64,000 nt of DNA from Mytilus galloprovincialis (GCF_965363235.1 NC_134840.1:95802416-95866415); one strand, 5' to 3'; positions 31,647-43,556 are shown, counted from the first letter of the stretch. Notes: a model not told the origin generated them from the sequence alone. Program-made: numbers and translations.

Positions 31647-34248
31647 CTAAAAAAAAAATGGTATTGATAAAAAAAATATATGCAAATTAATACAACTGAA
31701 CAATTGTGTAAATATATCTGACACGCTGAAATTTGTGGAACAAGTTATTGCATATATATACTAACAGAAATAAAAAAAAAAACAACATATTTTACATATA
31801 TCGAGATTTGTATATTACAAACCCTTGGGTTTATCGACTTTTATAAAAAGAAACTTGTGACACGTGCGGCTAGATGTCAGTAACCTTTTGGTACACCTTT
31901 TGTCATCGGGCTCTGGTTTTATTGTCTTTCGGTGAACTGCAGTACTCATTTAATAACATGTACGTATGTTAATTGCTGTGGAACATTGACTAGAAATGGA
32001 AGACTACAACTTGTTATTAAACAAACTTAATTGCTGCAGCTACAGTTTTGTGGCACGTTTAACAACTATGTACAACTGTGGAAATGTGAGTCGATTATAA
32101 CATTCACGAAAACGGTTAACCAGAGCACATAATCAAGTGTAATTTAAAAGTCTCAAGATTAATAACGAACAATTGAATTTTTTAGACTACATTTATTTTA
32201 CAATATTTGAATATAATGTTTATATCTGCAATTTTGGCAAATGTGATGCCGACGTAAAAGAAACCAGTGTTATGTGCAGTTCATGTCTGCAGTGGCAGCT
32301 AAATGTTGAACGTTACTTTTTATTTCAAAACTAATAAGATATACACAGACAAAATTGGCTCAACTGAATTTCACATGAATCTCACATGAAATTCACATGA
32401 AAAATTTTACGCGAGATTCACCTCAAACAAGCTTATACATGAAACTCGCGTACAAATTTTCGTGTGACTATCATGTGAATTGAGATTCACATGAATCTGA
32501 TGTGAAATTTTTCATATGAATTTCACGTGAAATTTACAAAAAAGAATTTGATATTTTTCATGATATTAATTAAATTTGGAAATTTAGATGTTATTTGAAT
32601 TACTCTATTTCAAAAATTCATGTGAATTTCAAATGAAAAACATTTACGTGGTTTGCATGTGAAATTCGCACGAGTTTCACAGGAGATTCACGTGAAACTC
32701 ACAAAAACCGATTTTACGTGAGTTTCACGTATAAGCTCGTTTGAGGAGAAATTCACGTGTATTTCACGTGCTATTGATGTGAGTGAAATTTGCCTGTGTA
32801 CATGTATTTATAATAAGTATAAGTTTTAGTTATTATGTCGATTGTTTATAAGGTTTTGTACACATTGCTTAATGGGTATCTTTTTTTTTAAACATACTTC
32901 TTATTAAACCAAAAATAACGATTTTAATACTCATGCTTTGTACAAAATGTTTTTTAAAAGACTTTATTATAGTAAAGAATAAAATAGCCTATAAGAGTTT
33001 TTTTGCTGCAGCCGGCAAAATAGCTACTGCCTTTCCCTTATAATAAATAATAAATACATTGTAAAAAGGAGATTGTGTGCTGCTGCCCGCAGACGCTGAA
33101 CGATTATAGAAAAAATCTTACCAGAAAAAAGAATATTCTATCTTATTTGTGAGCACATACTTGCATTGTTATATTGGTGCTTCACCATTGGTTCCAGTAT
33201 ACACTAAAACATATCTTCATATGTATCAACGACATATAATATAAACATACCCAACATGGACAGACGTTAACTCATCGATAATTTCGTCGTCATCTGTAAA
33301 CTCCTCGCCATTTTCATTGTCATCAGTGTAGATCTTCACACGTTTTGTTGTTATCTTCCTGTAAACAGTTTTGACTTCGTCGGGATATGTCGTCTTTTTG
33401 TAAACAGTTTTGACCTCGTCGGGAGCTGTCGTCTTTTTGTAAACAGTTTTGACTTCATCGGGAGCTGTCGTCTCTTTTTTGGGACCCGTCTTACGAGGCT
33501 GCGTTTGATTCCTCGTAGCTTTGTTTCTTGTGAGCTTCTTTAAAATATCATTTACTAAATGTTCCTGTTTATGAATATCTGATTTATATAACACTGCCTC
33601 TGCCGTTTTGCTATAGAAAACGAGAACCATCAGCTGTAATGTTAATGGATCCAAATCAAGAGCGAGGGAGTAGATGAGAACTTGTATTACAGCATGAACT
33701 AAATAATCCTCTTCGTATTTCTCTTTCTTCATTGTTGAGTATTTGATATCACAGACCACACTCGGCGATGATGTTACAAATACATCAGCTTCTAACTTCT
33801 TTGTTAAGAACGGGAAAATGTCGTAGTTTTTAATATGATGTCCGAATGAGTAAGTTGTGGTTTTACTTTTCCGGCCGTATAACTTTTTTACATTTGTGTT
33901 AAGAATTTCCCATGCAGCGTCTCCAGCTTTTTCCATAAAGAGGCTGTATTGTTTCTTCTCTTTCGGTTTGATATTTGGGTATAACTCTTTGAACTTTTTC
34001 CAAGGGTCATCCTTCTGTGACGTATGTCCAGCAGCCTGTTGTACTGCGTATTCAAATAAATCTCCATGAATAAATTTCTGAATCGGCGATTGGCTACTTG
34101 GAATAGGAATACTTGCAATGTCGGCAGTCAATACGCTTCTAGAAATTTCCTGAAAATGGCGATAGTGTTTAAGGTTTCCGTTTACATCATCTTTTAGCTG
34201 TTTAATGAACTGATGAACGGAAAATAGGGGTTCTCCTGAGTTTGTCAT
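31556..34248 (-). CDS. Tail-anchored PD-(D/E)XK nuclease-like protein (2 exons, 362 aa predicted)
   Basis: Exon 1 is 34248-33251, donor GG|GTATGT; exon 2 is 31646-31556, acceptor ttttttag. The split codon GG|A joins in frame and exon 2 ends in TGA. The N-terminal domain shows the four RecB/Cas4-type PD-(D/E)XK landmarks in order: Glu66 in GDLFE, Asp155 in EADVF, Asp167-x-Lys169 in VVCDIKYS, and Gln189-xxx-Tyr193 in QVLIYSLAL. Three 13-residue repeats TTAPDEVKTVYKK follow (260-298), then an acidic stretch (309-326). Exon 2 adds a 19-residue hydrophobic segment (~339-357) and a 5-residue tail, the layout of a tail-anchored membrane protein facing the cytosol. There is no signal peptide. I do not recognise the family. 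It could be a nuclease, a catalytically dead relative, or a domesticated mobile-element gene. Exon 1 is very probably coding; the exon 2 join rests on phase, splice sites and the membrane segment. Confidence 0.7.
31647..32341 (-). other. Intron of the nuclease-like gene, 3' part
   Basis: AT-rich, nothing recognised. Confidence 0.3.
32342..32800. mobile_element. TA-flanked MITE dense in TTCACGTGAA-type palindromes (in the intron)
   Basis: The ends tacacagacaaaattggctc and, inverse, tacacaggcaaatttcactc match imperfectly and are bounded by TA. The interior holds more than a dozen phrases such as gaatttcacatgaat, atttcacgtgaaattta and ctcacatgaaattcacatg, all variants of a 10-bp palindrome with a CACGTG/CACATG core. 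Non-coding, in the intron of the nuclease-like gene. Confidence 0.65.
32801..33250 (-). other. Intron of the nuclease-like gene, 5' part
   Basis: AT-rich, nothing recognised beyond the donor at 33250-33245. Confidence 0.3.
33251..34248 (-). CDS. Nuclease-like gene, exon 1
   Basis: 998 nt, residues 1-332 plus two bases of codon 333. The frame stays open to 33226, but the good donor gtatgt at 33250 and the exon 2 join make the shorter version more likely. Codons 260-298 are a 39-bp DNA repeat in three copies (33361-33480 region). The ATG at 34248 is the first in the frame. Confidence 0.75.
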
Positions 34249-34616
34249 TGTTAAAATGGAAGGAAATAGTTGATGATTTTAAAATGTGCTGAAACATGTT
34301 TATTATTGTAACAGGTCAGTATTTATTAAATTATCATTAAACTTTACCTATCTATCATGTAGTGTTTACTTTCCACTTGTACGTGTATACATTATAAGTT
34401 TATTACTCCGACAATAATTCACGCTGTATATTAAAGGAATTTCTAGTATCTACAGTTTCATTTTATCAAACTTTTCATTTTTAGATATATTCAATGCGTT
34501 TATTTTTATTGAGCTTGCGACAAAAGTTTTAATACTAGATAGGACAATTGTTTTCATGTGTACATGTCTATAATACTAGATAGGACATCTGTTTCCATGT
34601 GTATATACATACACAT
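34249..34616 (-). other. Upstream region of the nuclease-like gene
   Basis: Presumed 5' untranslated and promoter region. No clear core promoter motif could be picked by eye. The phrase atactagataggacaattgt is duplicated (34531 and 34571). Confidence 0.3.
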
Positions 34617-35776
34617 GTAGGACTGTTAAGTGCGATGGTCACGCTAAAGTGCGATGGTCTACGCTAAAGTGCGATGGTCTACGCTAAAGTGCGATGGTCT
34701 ACGCTAAAGTACGATGGTGTATCACGCTTTTGTATCACGCTATTTAAGTGCGATGGTTGTTTGTTTGCTAAAGTACGATGGAATATCACGCTTAAGTGCG
34801 ATGGACCATGCAGAGGGGTAATGTTAAATGGTTTAATTAAAACGTTAATTTCAATAAACAGTCTCTTTTGCAAAAGCTTGTATGCTAAGGTTTAAAAGCA
34901 TATGTGATAGGCTTTACAATTACCGGTAGGCTAAAGTGATTGTTTCTTAATTTAAAAGTAAGACCACGTGATATTTGCTAAAATGGTCATTTATGTGTGA
35001 CAAAAATCTATATATCCTGTATATGATTTTTTATTTAAATTCGGGCGTATCAAATAAGTATTTGGATAATTGGCGTAACTTGCCGTTCACACAGTATAAA
35101 TATATATCACTAATGTCAACATCTTCCTTACAGCCGTCATTGTAAATTACAAATACACAAATTGTTCATCGTGTAACTTTTATTGGTTTAGTTCTTAATT
35201 TTTAACGAGAAAGAAATGCAATGTTCTCCGACCTTTTTCCTTTTTTGCAGCAAGTACAAATACATCGTAATACAATGTACAAACTAATAGCTGACAATTC
35301 ATATTATACGCATAAAAATATGGACCTTTATTTACCGACTTTTAAAATCGACAATATGTTAACTGGGACCACAAAGTAAACTGCAACATAAACAGTGATT
35401 TCAATGTATCCGTTAGCTTCTAATAGAAACAAGATAAAGGATACTTATGCGTATACTTTTGTATCTGTATAGTAAAATGGTCGACTGCAGGATACAAGTC
35501 CTTCTTCCAGCACTCGAGAAAAGAAAAGAAAAACGTATTTGCCTAAGCCAACAAAGCACGATTAGGTTTAAATAAAGTAAGTCATTACAATTTGGTTAAA
35601 AGTTGTTAATCAAACATTTCACATTTATCTTTCGGCATGTTCATTTCTTTGTTTGTATAAAAGACTGTTCGCCTCATAATTCATAGTACGTTTATTACGT
35701 CTATACTTTCGCGGACCGTCGCACTTTAGCGAAGACCATCGCACTTTAGCGTCCCCATCGCACTTTAGAGTCCTAC
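34617..35776. mobile_element. Foldback-type element B: inverted ends made of CTAAAGTGCGATGGTCTACG units
   Basis: The left end starts gtaggactgttaagtgcgat and continues with ~20-bp units ctaaagtgcgatggtctacg to about 34820. The right end (about 35700-35776) carries the inverse tcgcactttagcgaagacca and finishes agtcctac. The interior is AT-rich and non-coding. It lies directly upstream of the nuclease-like gene. No target-site duplication could be fixed. Confidence 0.8.
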
Positions 35777-37020
35777 ATATATATACTACTAGAAACCCTT
35801 CTTACTATAAAGTACCGAGATGCAGTATTTGGCATATAAAAAAAAAAAAAAAAAAAAAATTCACTACCTCAATTCGTGCAAATGCATGGATTTTTTTGCC
35901 GTTAGTAATCGTCTCCAAATTTCAAAAATACAATCCAGGATAATGGCATTTCACTTGCGATACCTGTATATTACCTTATTGGAAATAGGATATAAATATA
36001 TGGCATACAGAATTATGACACAGATGTAGTCCGTTAAAAGCTGATTTAAACAGAATCAACGTAGTAAATGAAGCAAATTATGGATGTGGATGTCCATTAG
36101 AAGATTCGAATCATTTTTTTCTTAGAATATCCGCTCTACATAATTTTAGAAATCCGCTTTTTGAAAATGTCTTGGTTTCTTTTTCCATAAAATATATTTT
36201 ATTTGGAACAAACCAGATTAGTTTTGAAGAAAACACAATCCTTATCAGACATACACACTTCATTACACCATACTGATAGGTCACTTTGATCTTCTTCAGA
36301 CCGACAGCTAAACCCTTGCTGGATGTACGAGTTGTACAAGTAAAAAAATTCTGTTCTAAAAATTATCGAATACACCCCCTTTTCTAGTCTCGATCACCCA
36401 GACACATTATGAATATAGCGTCTGGATTTTTGTGTCTTCGGATTTCGTTCATAGATGGCGTTTTAAAATTTGGTATTGACCTTGTGGTCATGTTCCCTGA
36501 AGGTAAAAACTTTAGGAGTATGGACAAAAACATGCGGCAGTTGTTGACCAGAGTTGTGAGTTTCAGTGTAAAATGAAACGTTTAAACAGCATGGAAACTA
36601 GACAATTAACTTATCAAGGTTCATGTTTACGAATGTGTCTTTTAATAGGATATTAATAGGATTTAATAGGATAGGGAAAAGGTAGTTTTTGACACCTAAC
36701 TCAGAAAGGAGGGTTGTTGTTATTGCAAACTAAATTAATCCTTGGTTGTTACAACCTACTGTTTTTGTACACCTTTTTGTTACAAAAACAGTAGGTTGTA
36801 AAATTGCAAAATCCTTGTAACAACTAGTATCATAAAATAAAATGTTTGACAGTTTGTATAAGGTATGTAGTTTTAAATATTTTACCTCATGCATCAATCA
36901 CTGAAATCTTAGACTAACTATAATAAAACAGAAGTCTCAGCTTAAATCTCAATATAAAAAAAAATCACACAGTTGACTCTTGAGTCTCGAGGTATACTGC
37001 AAATCACAAGGATACTTAAT
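35777..37020. other. No gene seen; poly(A) run and hairpin
   Basis: Holds an A-rich tract at 35840-35859, a fragment with the phrase tctcgatcacccagac that recurs inverted near 44525-44540, and the hairpin at 36749-36801. No coding region recognised. Confidence 0.35.
36749..36801. repeat. Hairpin: 21-bp perfect arms, 11-nt loop
   Basis: Arms 36749-36769 and 36781-36801 are perfect reverse complements, beginning ttacaacctactgtttttgt. Possibly a minimal MITE or a fold-back duplication. Confidence 0.9.
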
Positions 37021-37143
37021 CAGGGGCGGATCCAGCCATTTTAAAAAGGGGGGTTCCAACTATATGTCCCCATTCAAATGCATTGATCGACCAAAAAAAG
37101 GGGGGTTCCAACCCCCGGAACCCCCCCTCTGGATCCGCTACTG
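37021..37143. mobile_element. hAT-like MITE (CAGGGGCGGATCCAG), 5-bp TSD TTAAT
   Basis: The left end caggggcggatccag and the inverse right end cagtagcggatccag are near-identical. ttaat flanks both sides (37016-37020, 37144-37148). Interior has G and C runs. 123 bp. Confidence 0.85.
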
Positions 37144-37639
37144 TTAATAAAAGATATTTAATATGAATAATCAGCAGTAAGCACCAAGAATTGATGCTTA
37201 AAGGTAAGTCCCTTCTTGTACTAAATGCAGATGAGTCAAACTCCTAAATTATTTAAAATATATTTTAAAAGCATATTTTTAAAGATAATAGATTCTGTGT
37301 CCAGCCAGCAAAGATCATCAAGAGACGGTACAAGAGAATATGAAATTCTTCTTACAATAAGACAATTTATCCTCATGCTATATAAATTATGCCATTTATA
37401 ATGCACTTAATGAAACTAACAATTAAACAAATACAGGATTACTGTTGTAACAATTGTTGATTGCCATAAAAGGCTGATTAGTATTGAGAATGAAATAATA
37501 AAATATGTCCAACAGAATACAGAATTATAACTATCTATAATCTATGTACATTGTAATCTATGTATAAAGTATCTGCATTGAGTTGCATCTGAAATAGTAA
37601 AATACTGACATATTATATAAATAAGGCCGTTAGTTTTCT
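37144..37639. other. No gene seen
   Basis: AT-rich. A short stretch near 37285-37327 (after ttttaaag, before gtacaag) could be an exon of a + strand gene but cannot be supported. Confidence 0.25.
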
Positions 37640-38100
37640 CGTTTGAATTGTTTTACATTGTCTTATCTGGGCCTTTTATAGCTGACTATGCGGTATGGGC
37701 TTTGCTCATTGTTGAAGGCCGTATGGTGACCTATAGTTGTTAATGTCTGTCATTTTGGTCTTTTGTGGATAGTTGTCTCATTGGCAATCATACCACATCT
37801 TCTTTTTTATATATTATATCTTTTCCAGGTCAATTATCTGTATTGAATGGCTGGAGAATACAAACCTAGTACAAATGTATACAGAGAAATGAAGTGGCCT
37901 CACATATAACTGACTGTCATTGGGTAATTTTATTATTAATAAAAAATTGAGAATGGAAATGGGGAATGTGTCAAAGAGACAACAACCTGACCAAAGAGCA
38001 GAAAACAGCCAAAGACCACCAATAGATCTACAACACACTGAGAAAATCACGCACACAGAGGCATGCTTCAGCTGCCACCTAAACAAAAATGTGTACTACT
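37640..38100. repeat. SINE-like copy followed by a copy of the 30592 dispersed repeat
   Basis: 37640-37806 (gctcattgttgaaggccgta, gttgtctcattggcaatcat) is inverse to 30112. 37945-38090 (ggggaatgtgtcaaagagac, aacaacctgaccaaagagca) is inverse to 30700-30835. Confidence 0.65.
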
Positions 38101-38815
38101 CCTAGTAACATGGGGTCTAGGTGATAATGAATGTTATACTATACTACAAAATATATAAATGAACTAAAATTAAAAATCATACAAGACTAACAAAGGCAAG
38201 AGGCTCCTGACTTGGGACATGCGCAAAAATGCGTAGGGGTTAAACATGTTTTGCAAGATCTTAACGTATCCAGCTAGTCATTGTAGAAAAACAAAAACAA
38301 TAGGCACAGTAAATCTCAGTTTTGAGAAGTCATGTTTAGTCCTATGTCAGAATAGGAAACAAAACAAACTAAGCAAAATTATGATACATAAATTTACAAA
38401 GGACTACTAGCAGTTACTGACATGTTCCTCAGACATACAAATGTATGTGAACTTAACTAAATGTCATACATTATTACACTATATATGTTTTTCACTTTTT
38501 GACTTTTTTTTTTTAGCATATGAAATATATCTTGAATATATTGTACCAATGGTTTTTTTAAGAATATTTTTTTTTGTACCCTAATACCGATAGGACATGA
38601 ATTACCAATAAGAAAAATAATTTCTTTGATTTTATTCCAATACAGATACATGAAGTCAGACTAAATGTTTTTGAACCCTGCATATCTACTTGAACTTGTT
38701 TCTTAGTTTTGCAAAATTACTTTATTCAGTAAAATTTCTAAACAAATGTATAGTTTTGTAGACATTGGTCTCATACAAATTGCATTTTATTAAACTAGGG
38801 CAAATTATATTTCAG
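38101..38815. other. No gene seen
   Basis: Dispersed repeat remnants: 38200-38260, ttgggacatgcgcaaaaatgc, recalls the tail of Penelope-like elements. No coding region recognised. Confidence 0.3.
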
Positions 38816-39236
38816 CAAAAGGCTTTGCCATCCAATACATGTATTTCATCTCGGAAGAAAAAGAACAACAGTCCTGATGATGGTGACAGGTCAAATTAAT
38901 CTAACAGGTAACACATACATAACATATTGTTTTAAGGCTTTTCCATTTAAACATACATGCATGCATATTGGGACCAGGGAAGAGACTTAGAGATCCAAAG
39001 TTACAATGTGGGGTGGGATTAATTGCAATGAAAATGTTAGTGAAATTCTCAATTGGCTTCTATCAGTTGATTATTGATCGACTTTATTAACTTAATATTT
39101 CTGTAACAATTGTAAATGTAATAAAAATAAGCCATTTCATGATATCCATTACCAAAAATGTTGTGTAGCCTGATTATAACCACAGAATTTACATTGCTTT
39201 TCAGATACTAGTGAAGAAATCGAGAAAGAAGAGTAG
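38816..39236 (+). CDS. Candidate terminal exons of an unidentified + strand gene
   Basis: Exon-like segments 38816-38907 (acceptor atttcag, donor gtaaca) and 39205-39236 (acceptor gcttttcag, stop TAG at 39234) fit together in one frame that would end NLTDTSEEIEKEE. A frame within the first segment alone ends early with a hydrophilic RKKKNNSPDDGDRSN. No domain is recognised and no upstream exon could be placed. AATAAA at about 39374 could be the poly(A) signal. Weak: splice-like sites alone are common by chance. Confidence 0.25.
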
Positions 39237-39595
39237 ACACCATTTGACCAACTGTGCTTACAATACCTCTGAAATAGTTGTAATTGATGTCCATACTACA
39301 TTGTAGTATCATATGTTAATACATTACAGCATCCACAGAATTATCATCTTGGTTGTCAATGCCTCTTATTTCTTAATAAATTGCATTTGTTATTTTGATT
39401 GTATGATTTTCTAAAAAGACTTGTTTGTTATTAATGGAGTAGAATGTTGAAAAAAAAATGACAAAGATCATTATTGAATGAAGTGCAAGTACCTTTTTAA
39501 AGTTTTAAATAGACAATTGGTATGGTGTTTGAGCGATGTAAAATAGATATTTCTTATTTGTTTCCAGTACATTAATAAGCACTTTATCAGACAAT
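39237..39595. other. No gene seen
   Basis: Possible 3' untranslated sequence of the candidate above, then AT-rich filler. Confidence 0.25.
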
Positions 39596-39752
39596 CAGTG
39601 GCAGATCCAGAAATTTTCATAAGTTGGGGCCCACTGAATGTCTAAGAGGGGGTCTGGCCCACTCCAGTCATGCTTCAGTGATTCCCTATATAATCAACCA
39701 TAATTTTTTTCCAGAAAAGGGGAGGCCTGGGCCCCCTCTAAATCCACCTATG
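39596..39752. mobile_element. hAT-like MITE (CAGTGGCAGATCCAG), 5-bp TSD ACAAT
   Basis: Left end cagtggcagatccag, inverse right end cataggtggatttag. acaat flanks both sides (39591-39595, 39753-39757). Same family plan as 37021-37143. Confidence 0.8.
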
Positions 39753-41140
39753 ACAATACCATGAAAATAAATTTGCTGTAGCTATTTGTTGTATTTCGTT
39801 TTGTTTATTTCTGACATAAAACCCCCTTAAAAAAATACATTTTGAAACTAGAAACACTTATCCTAAAAATTGCATTTTAATATGAGAATGAAGAAAGAGC
39901 ACTATCAAGTGTACCTTAATATGATTCTAAAAAATAATCATTACATTGAATGCTTATAATTATCAGAATAATGAGATGGTATGATTGCCACTGAGATTTA
40001 TATCCAACAGAGTTCAAATATTGTGCATTCAATTTGTAGTTCACCTTTCAACCTTCAACAATGAGCAAAATCCATAGCCTATAGTAAGCTTTAAAAGGCT
40101 CTTAACATGGTAAAAAAAACATTGTTTATCTAACTGATATTTCTAAATTACTGAATGTTCAATTGTTATGATGGAGAAAATAAGTGGCATTACACTGTCA
40201 GTTTATCATCTTTCTGTCATGGACACTAAAGACCATCTAGGAGTTTTCCAAATGCCTACTTTGGACATTCAAACAACAAGTAGGAATTAAAGAATCTACT
40301 TTAGTGTTGAATATATTAAATTGAGAATAGAGATGGGGAATGTGTCAAAGAGACCACTAAGGAGAAGAAAACAGCAAAAGGACAACAATGCGTCTACATC
40401 ACAGCGAAGAATATCCAGCTCACACAGGCAGGCTTTAGCTGGACTCTAAACTAAATGTGTACTAGTTCAGTGAAAATAAATGTCATACAAAACTTCAAAA
40501 CATATAAATGAACTAAAATTGAAAATCCTACAAGGCTACATAACAAGTATAAAAATAAGAAGATGAGTATAAAAAAGATGTATAATTTCCAATGAGACAA
40601 CTCTCCACAAGAGACCGAAATGATGCAGAAAATAAACGACTATAGGTTACTGTACAACCTTCAACAATGAGCAAAACCCATACAACGTAATACCAATATA
40701 CAGTTGTATAAAGATGAAGGAAAAACAAACATCAACAAACGACAACCACTGAATTAGAGGCTGTTGCCTTGGGACAGGCACATACATACATACATACAGA
40801 AAGTGGTTGGGTTAAACATGTTAGCGGTATCCAAACCCTCCCCCTAACCTAGGACAGTGGTGTAACAGTACAAAATAAGAACGAACTATAAAAAATCAGT
40901 TGAAAAAGGCTGAAGTCATCAGCTGGATACAAAAAGGAATACTACATAGAGTGGACGTGGCCGAGTACTTGTATATATTTATCCCAACAACAAAGGTACA
41001 TTTGAGTATGATTGCCAATGAGACAACTCAATCAAAGTTCAAATAAAGTGGGTGTTAGCAATTATAGGCAACTGTACAGTCTTCAACAATGAGTAAAATC
41101 CATATCATATAGTCTGCTGTTAAAGGCCCAGACATAAATT
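39753..41140. repeat. Cluster of SINE-like and dispersed repeats
   Basis: SINE-like copies at about 39965-40105, 40555-40690 and 40995-41135 (caatgagacaactc, ataggcaactgtacagtctt, caacaatgagtaaaatccat). A copy of the 30592 repeat lies at 40315-40450 (ggggaatgtgtcaaagagac). A cata microsatellite is at 40781-40797. No gene. Confidence 0.6.
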
Positions 41141-42410
41141 ATATGAACAATTCAAATGAGAAACTGATGGCCTAATTTATTACAAAACAAAAATATCGAA
41201 AATTAAAAACCAACAACAACCACTGAACTAAAGCTTAAGGCATAAGACTGGACAAGGGTTAAATAATACTATTAATTTGAAAGAATACCTTTTATGGCTT
41301 TATTTGTAAATACTCAGCTATCTATCTAATTGCCAATCGTGGAAATTGTAATATTTCATAAAAGGTTATCAGGAACTATGATACTGAAAATATATGTGAA
41401 AACACTTGACCAAACAAACAACTGACTCCTCAGAAAATACACAATAAAGGAGCCCCTGAGATGAACCCTGGTTTTTTGGTAGGGTTTGTGCTGCTTTCTT
41501 TAGTTTTGTTGTTGTGTTGTGTCCTTCTTTATGACTATAAATACTAGGAAAAAGAAATAACCTAGTAAACTGAATTAGTAAGTCTATCAAGCCTCTAATC
41601 CTTGTTGTTCATGTTGTAGTATTTTTAAGACTTAGTAAAGTTAAAATAAAATTGCAATGAATAACAATACAGTGGAAAGTAGGTCAACAAGTACTATCTC
41701 GTATGATGTGGCTATATATGTACATGTATGTAGATTTATTTAATTCATTTGTGTAAATAAAATAATCAGATTTTCCTGTTCTTTTAGTTAAAACCATTCA
41801 CAGCTAAAAAATCTGGTGAAATTCTGTTGATTGATGTGCAACTCAGTATATTATATAAAGGCATACGACTACAATTCACACATATGCACAGTACAATGTA
41901 CATAAAATCACGAGTTACTTTATCTTAATCCTGCAAAAATCCATAGAAGAATATTGACAGCAATCGATCAATGCAATACTGCTTTGCTCTACAAAATAAA
42001 ACAAATGCATTAATATACATTAAATACTGAATCACCTGTGTAAAAAATTGTCTATAATAAAAGTCTGAGGTCTGACACAATCAAATAAGACCTTTAACAG
42101 CTGTTGTATACTTGCAGTGTTTTATTCATATTATAAACAATTTCCAGGGTAACAAAGAAATACAATATTAAAGACTTCAAATCAAAGAGGACTGACAGAA
42201 GACCAAATAAGGTACACAAGATCCATACAAATTTAAAAAAGAATGTTTAGAGAAGGAAGGCATCACAGAAAAAAATAAAATAGCCTTTCAAGACGTCATG
42301 ATTATTTGGACTAGCCTCGTCCTATAATTTTTGCATCAAAGCAAAAAATATAAAAAAGTCCTTCAAAGTGTCAAAATTATTTGGACTACATGTATTGTAC
42401 TGGGAAGCAG
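41141..42410. other. No gene seen
   Basis: AT-rich. Short open frames at 41369 and 42322 have no recognisable domain. Confidence 0.3.
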
Positions 42411-43218
42411 GACAAGTCGCCCCACTGGCAAGTCGCCCCACACCTAATCGCCCCACTTTTTCACCAACTCGCCCCACTTTAAAAAAAACCGCCCCAACCT
42501 GGATCACCAACTCGCCCCACTTTTAAAAAAATCGCCCCACATGTGAAATTGGTTAAATCATGTTTAATATTACTCCTGCCAACTCGCCCCACTTAATGGA
42601 AAACGGTAATATTTAGATTAATATAAAATTAAAAATTAAAACTCGACCCACTTAAATGAAAACTAATCTACACAGAATACAAACAAACCGAAAAAAGCCA
42701 ACACACATTTCAGTTTAATTATTTTATTCGTAAGCGGGGCTAGTTGGTAGCCTTCAACTCTATTCATACATGTACTATTCATAAGTGGGGCTTGTTGACA
42801 TTCACGTTACCGAAATATTAATACTCACTTCTTACTGCTATATTAAAAAAAAAAGGAATAATATAAGAAGTTTCTATAACATGTATAAGGTTTTCAATGG
42901 GATAACATCCGTTTCCATAAGTGGGGCGAGTTGGCCGGAGTAATATTCACGGAATTTAAGTTATATACAACGGGATAATATCTGTAGGGCGAGTTGGCTT
43001 TACTAAATTCATCCTGGTTAATAATATGTTAATCTAGATTTTATCGTTTTCCATTCAGTGGGGCGAGTTTTCAGGAGTAATATTAACGGGATTTAACACA
43101 TTTCACAAGTGGGGCGATTTTTTAAAAAGTGGAGCGATTTGGTAATCCAGGTTGGGGCGTTTTTTTTTTAAAGTGGGGCGATTAGGTGTGGGGCGATTTG
43201 CCAGTGGGGCGACTTGTC
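42411..43218. mobile_element. Foldback-type element C: long inverted ends packed with TCGCCCCACTT motifs
   Basis: The left end gacaagtcgccccactggca and the inverse right end gacaagtcgccccactggca are identical over 20 bp. The match continues with small gaps for at least 200 bp through repeated tcgccccact, ccgccccaacctggat and aatattactcctg phrases. Between them is a short AT-rich centre with further ggggcgagttgg motifs. Non-coding. Same plan as elements A and B but with unrelated motif sequence. Confidence 0.85.
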
Positions 43219-43556
43219 ATGAATTCTTGTACTGCATGTTGGGAAGAACCCTCCAAATGAGGGCAAGGGGTCATTTTACTGTTGAAGAAAAGAAAAAAAG
43301 AAAATTAAGATTTTTAACTTAAGAGGGGAAACATTCATTATATTTGATAATAACAACAAAAGATATAAATCCAAGCCTATTATAAAACTTGTGCCAGTCG
43401 TGGACATGTTTTGAACTTACAACACCAGATAGATGTATAAAATAGTTCTTACAATGCCAATGGGAAACATTTCTTCAAGTATTAAATATAAATATATGCT
43501 CATTTGACATAAATTTTGTACTAAAAAGTGTCTTATACAACAAAAACAATATTCAT

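Noticed and set aside
33857-34118. Short frames overlapping the nuclease-like exon
   Set aside because: Shadows in other frames or strand of a well-supported coding exon.
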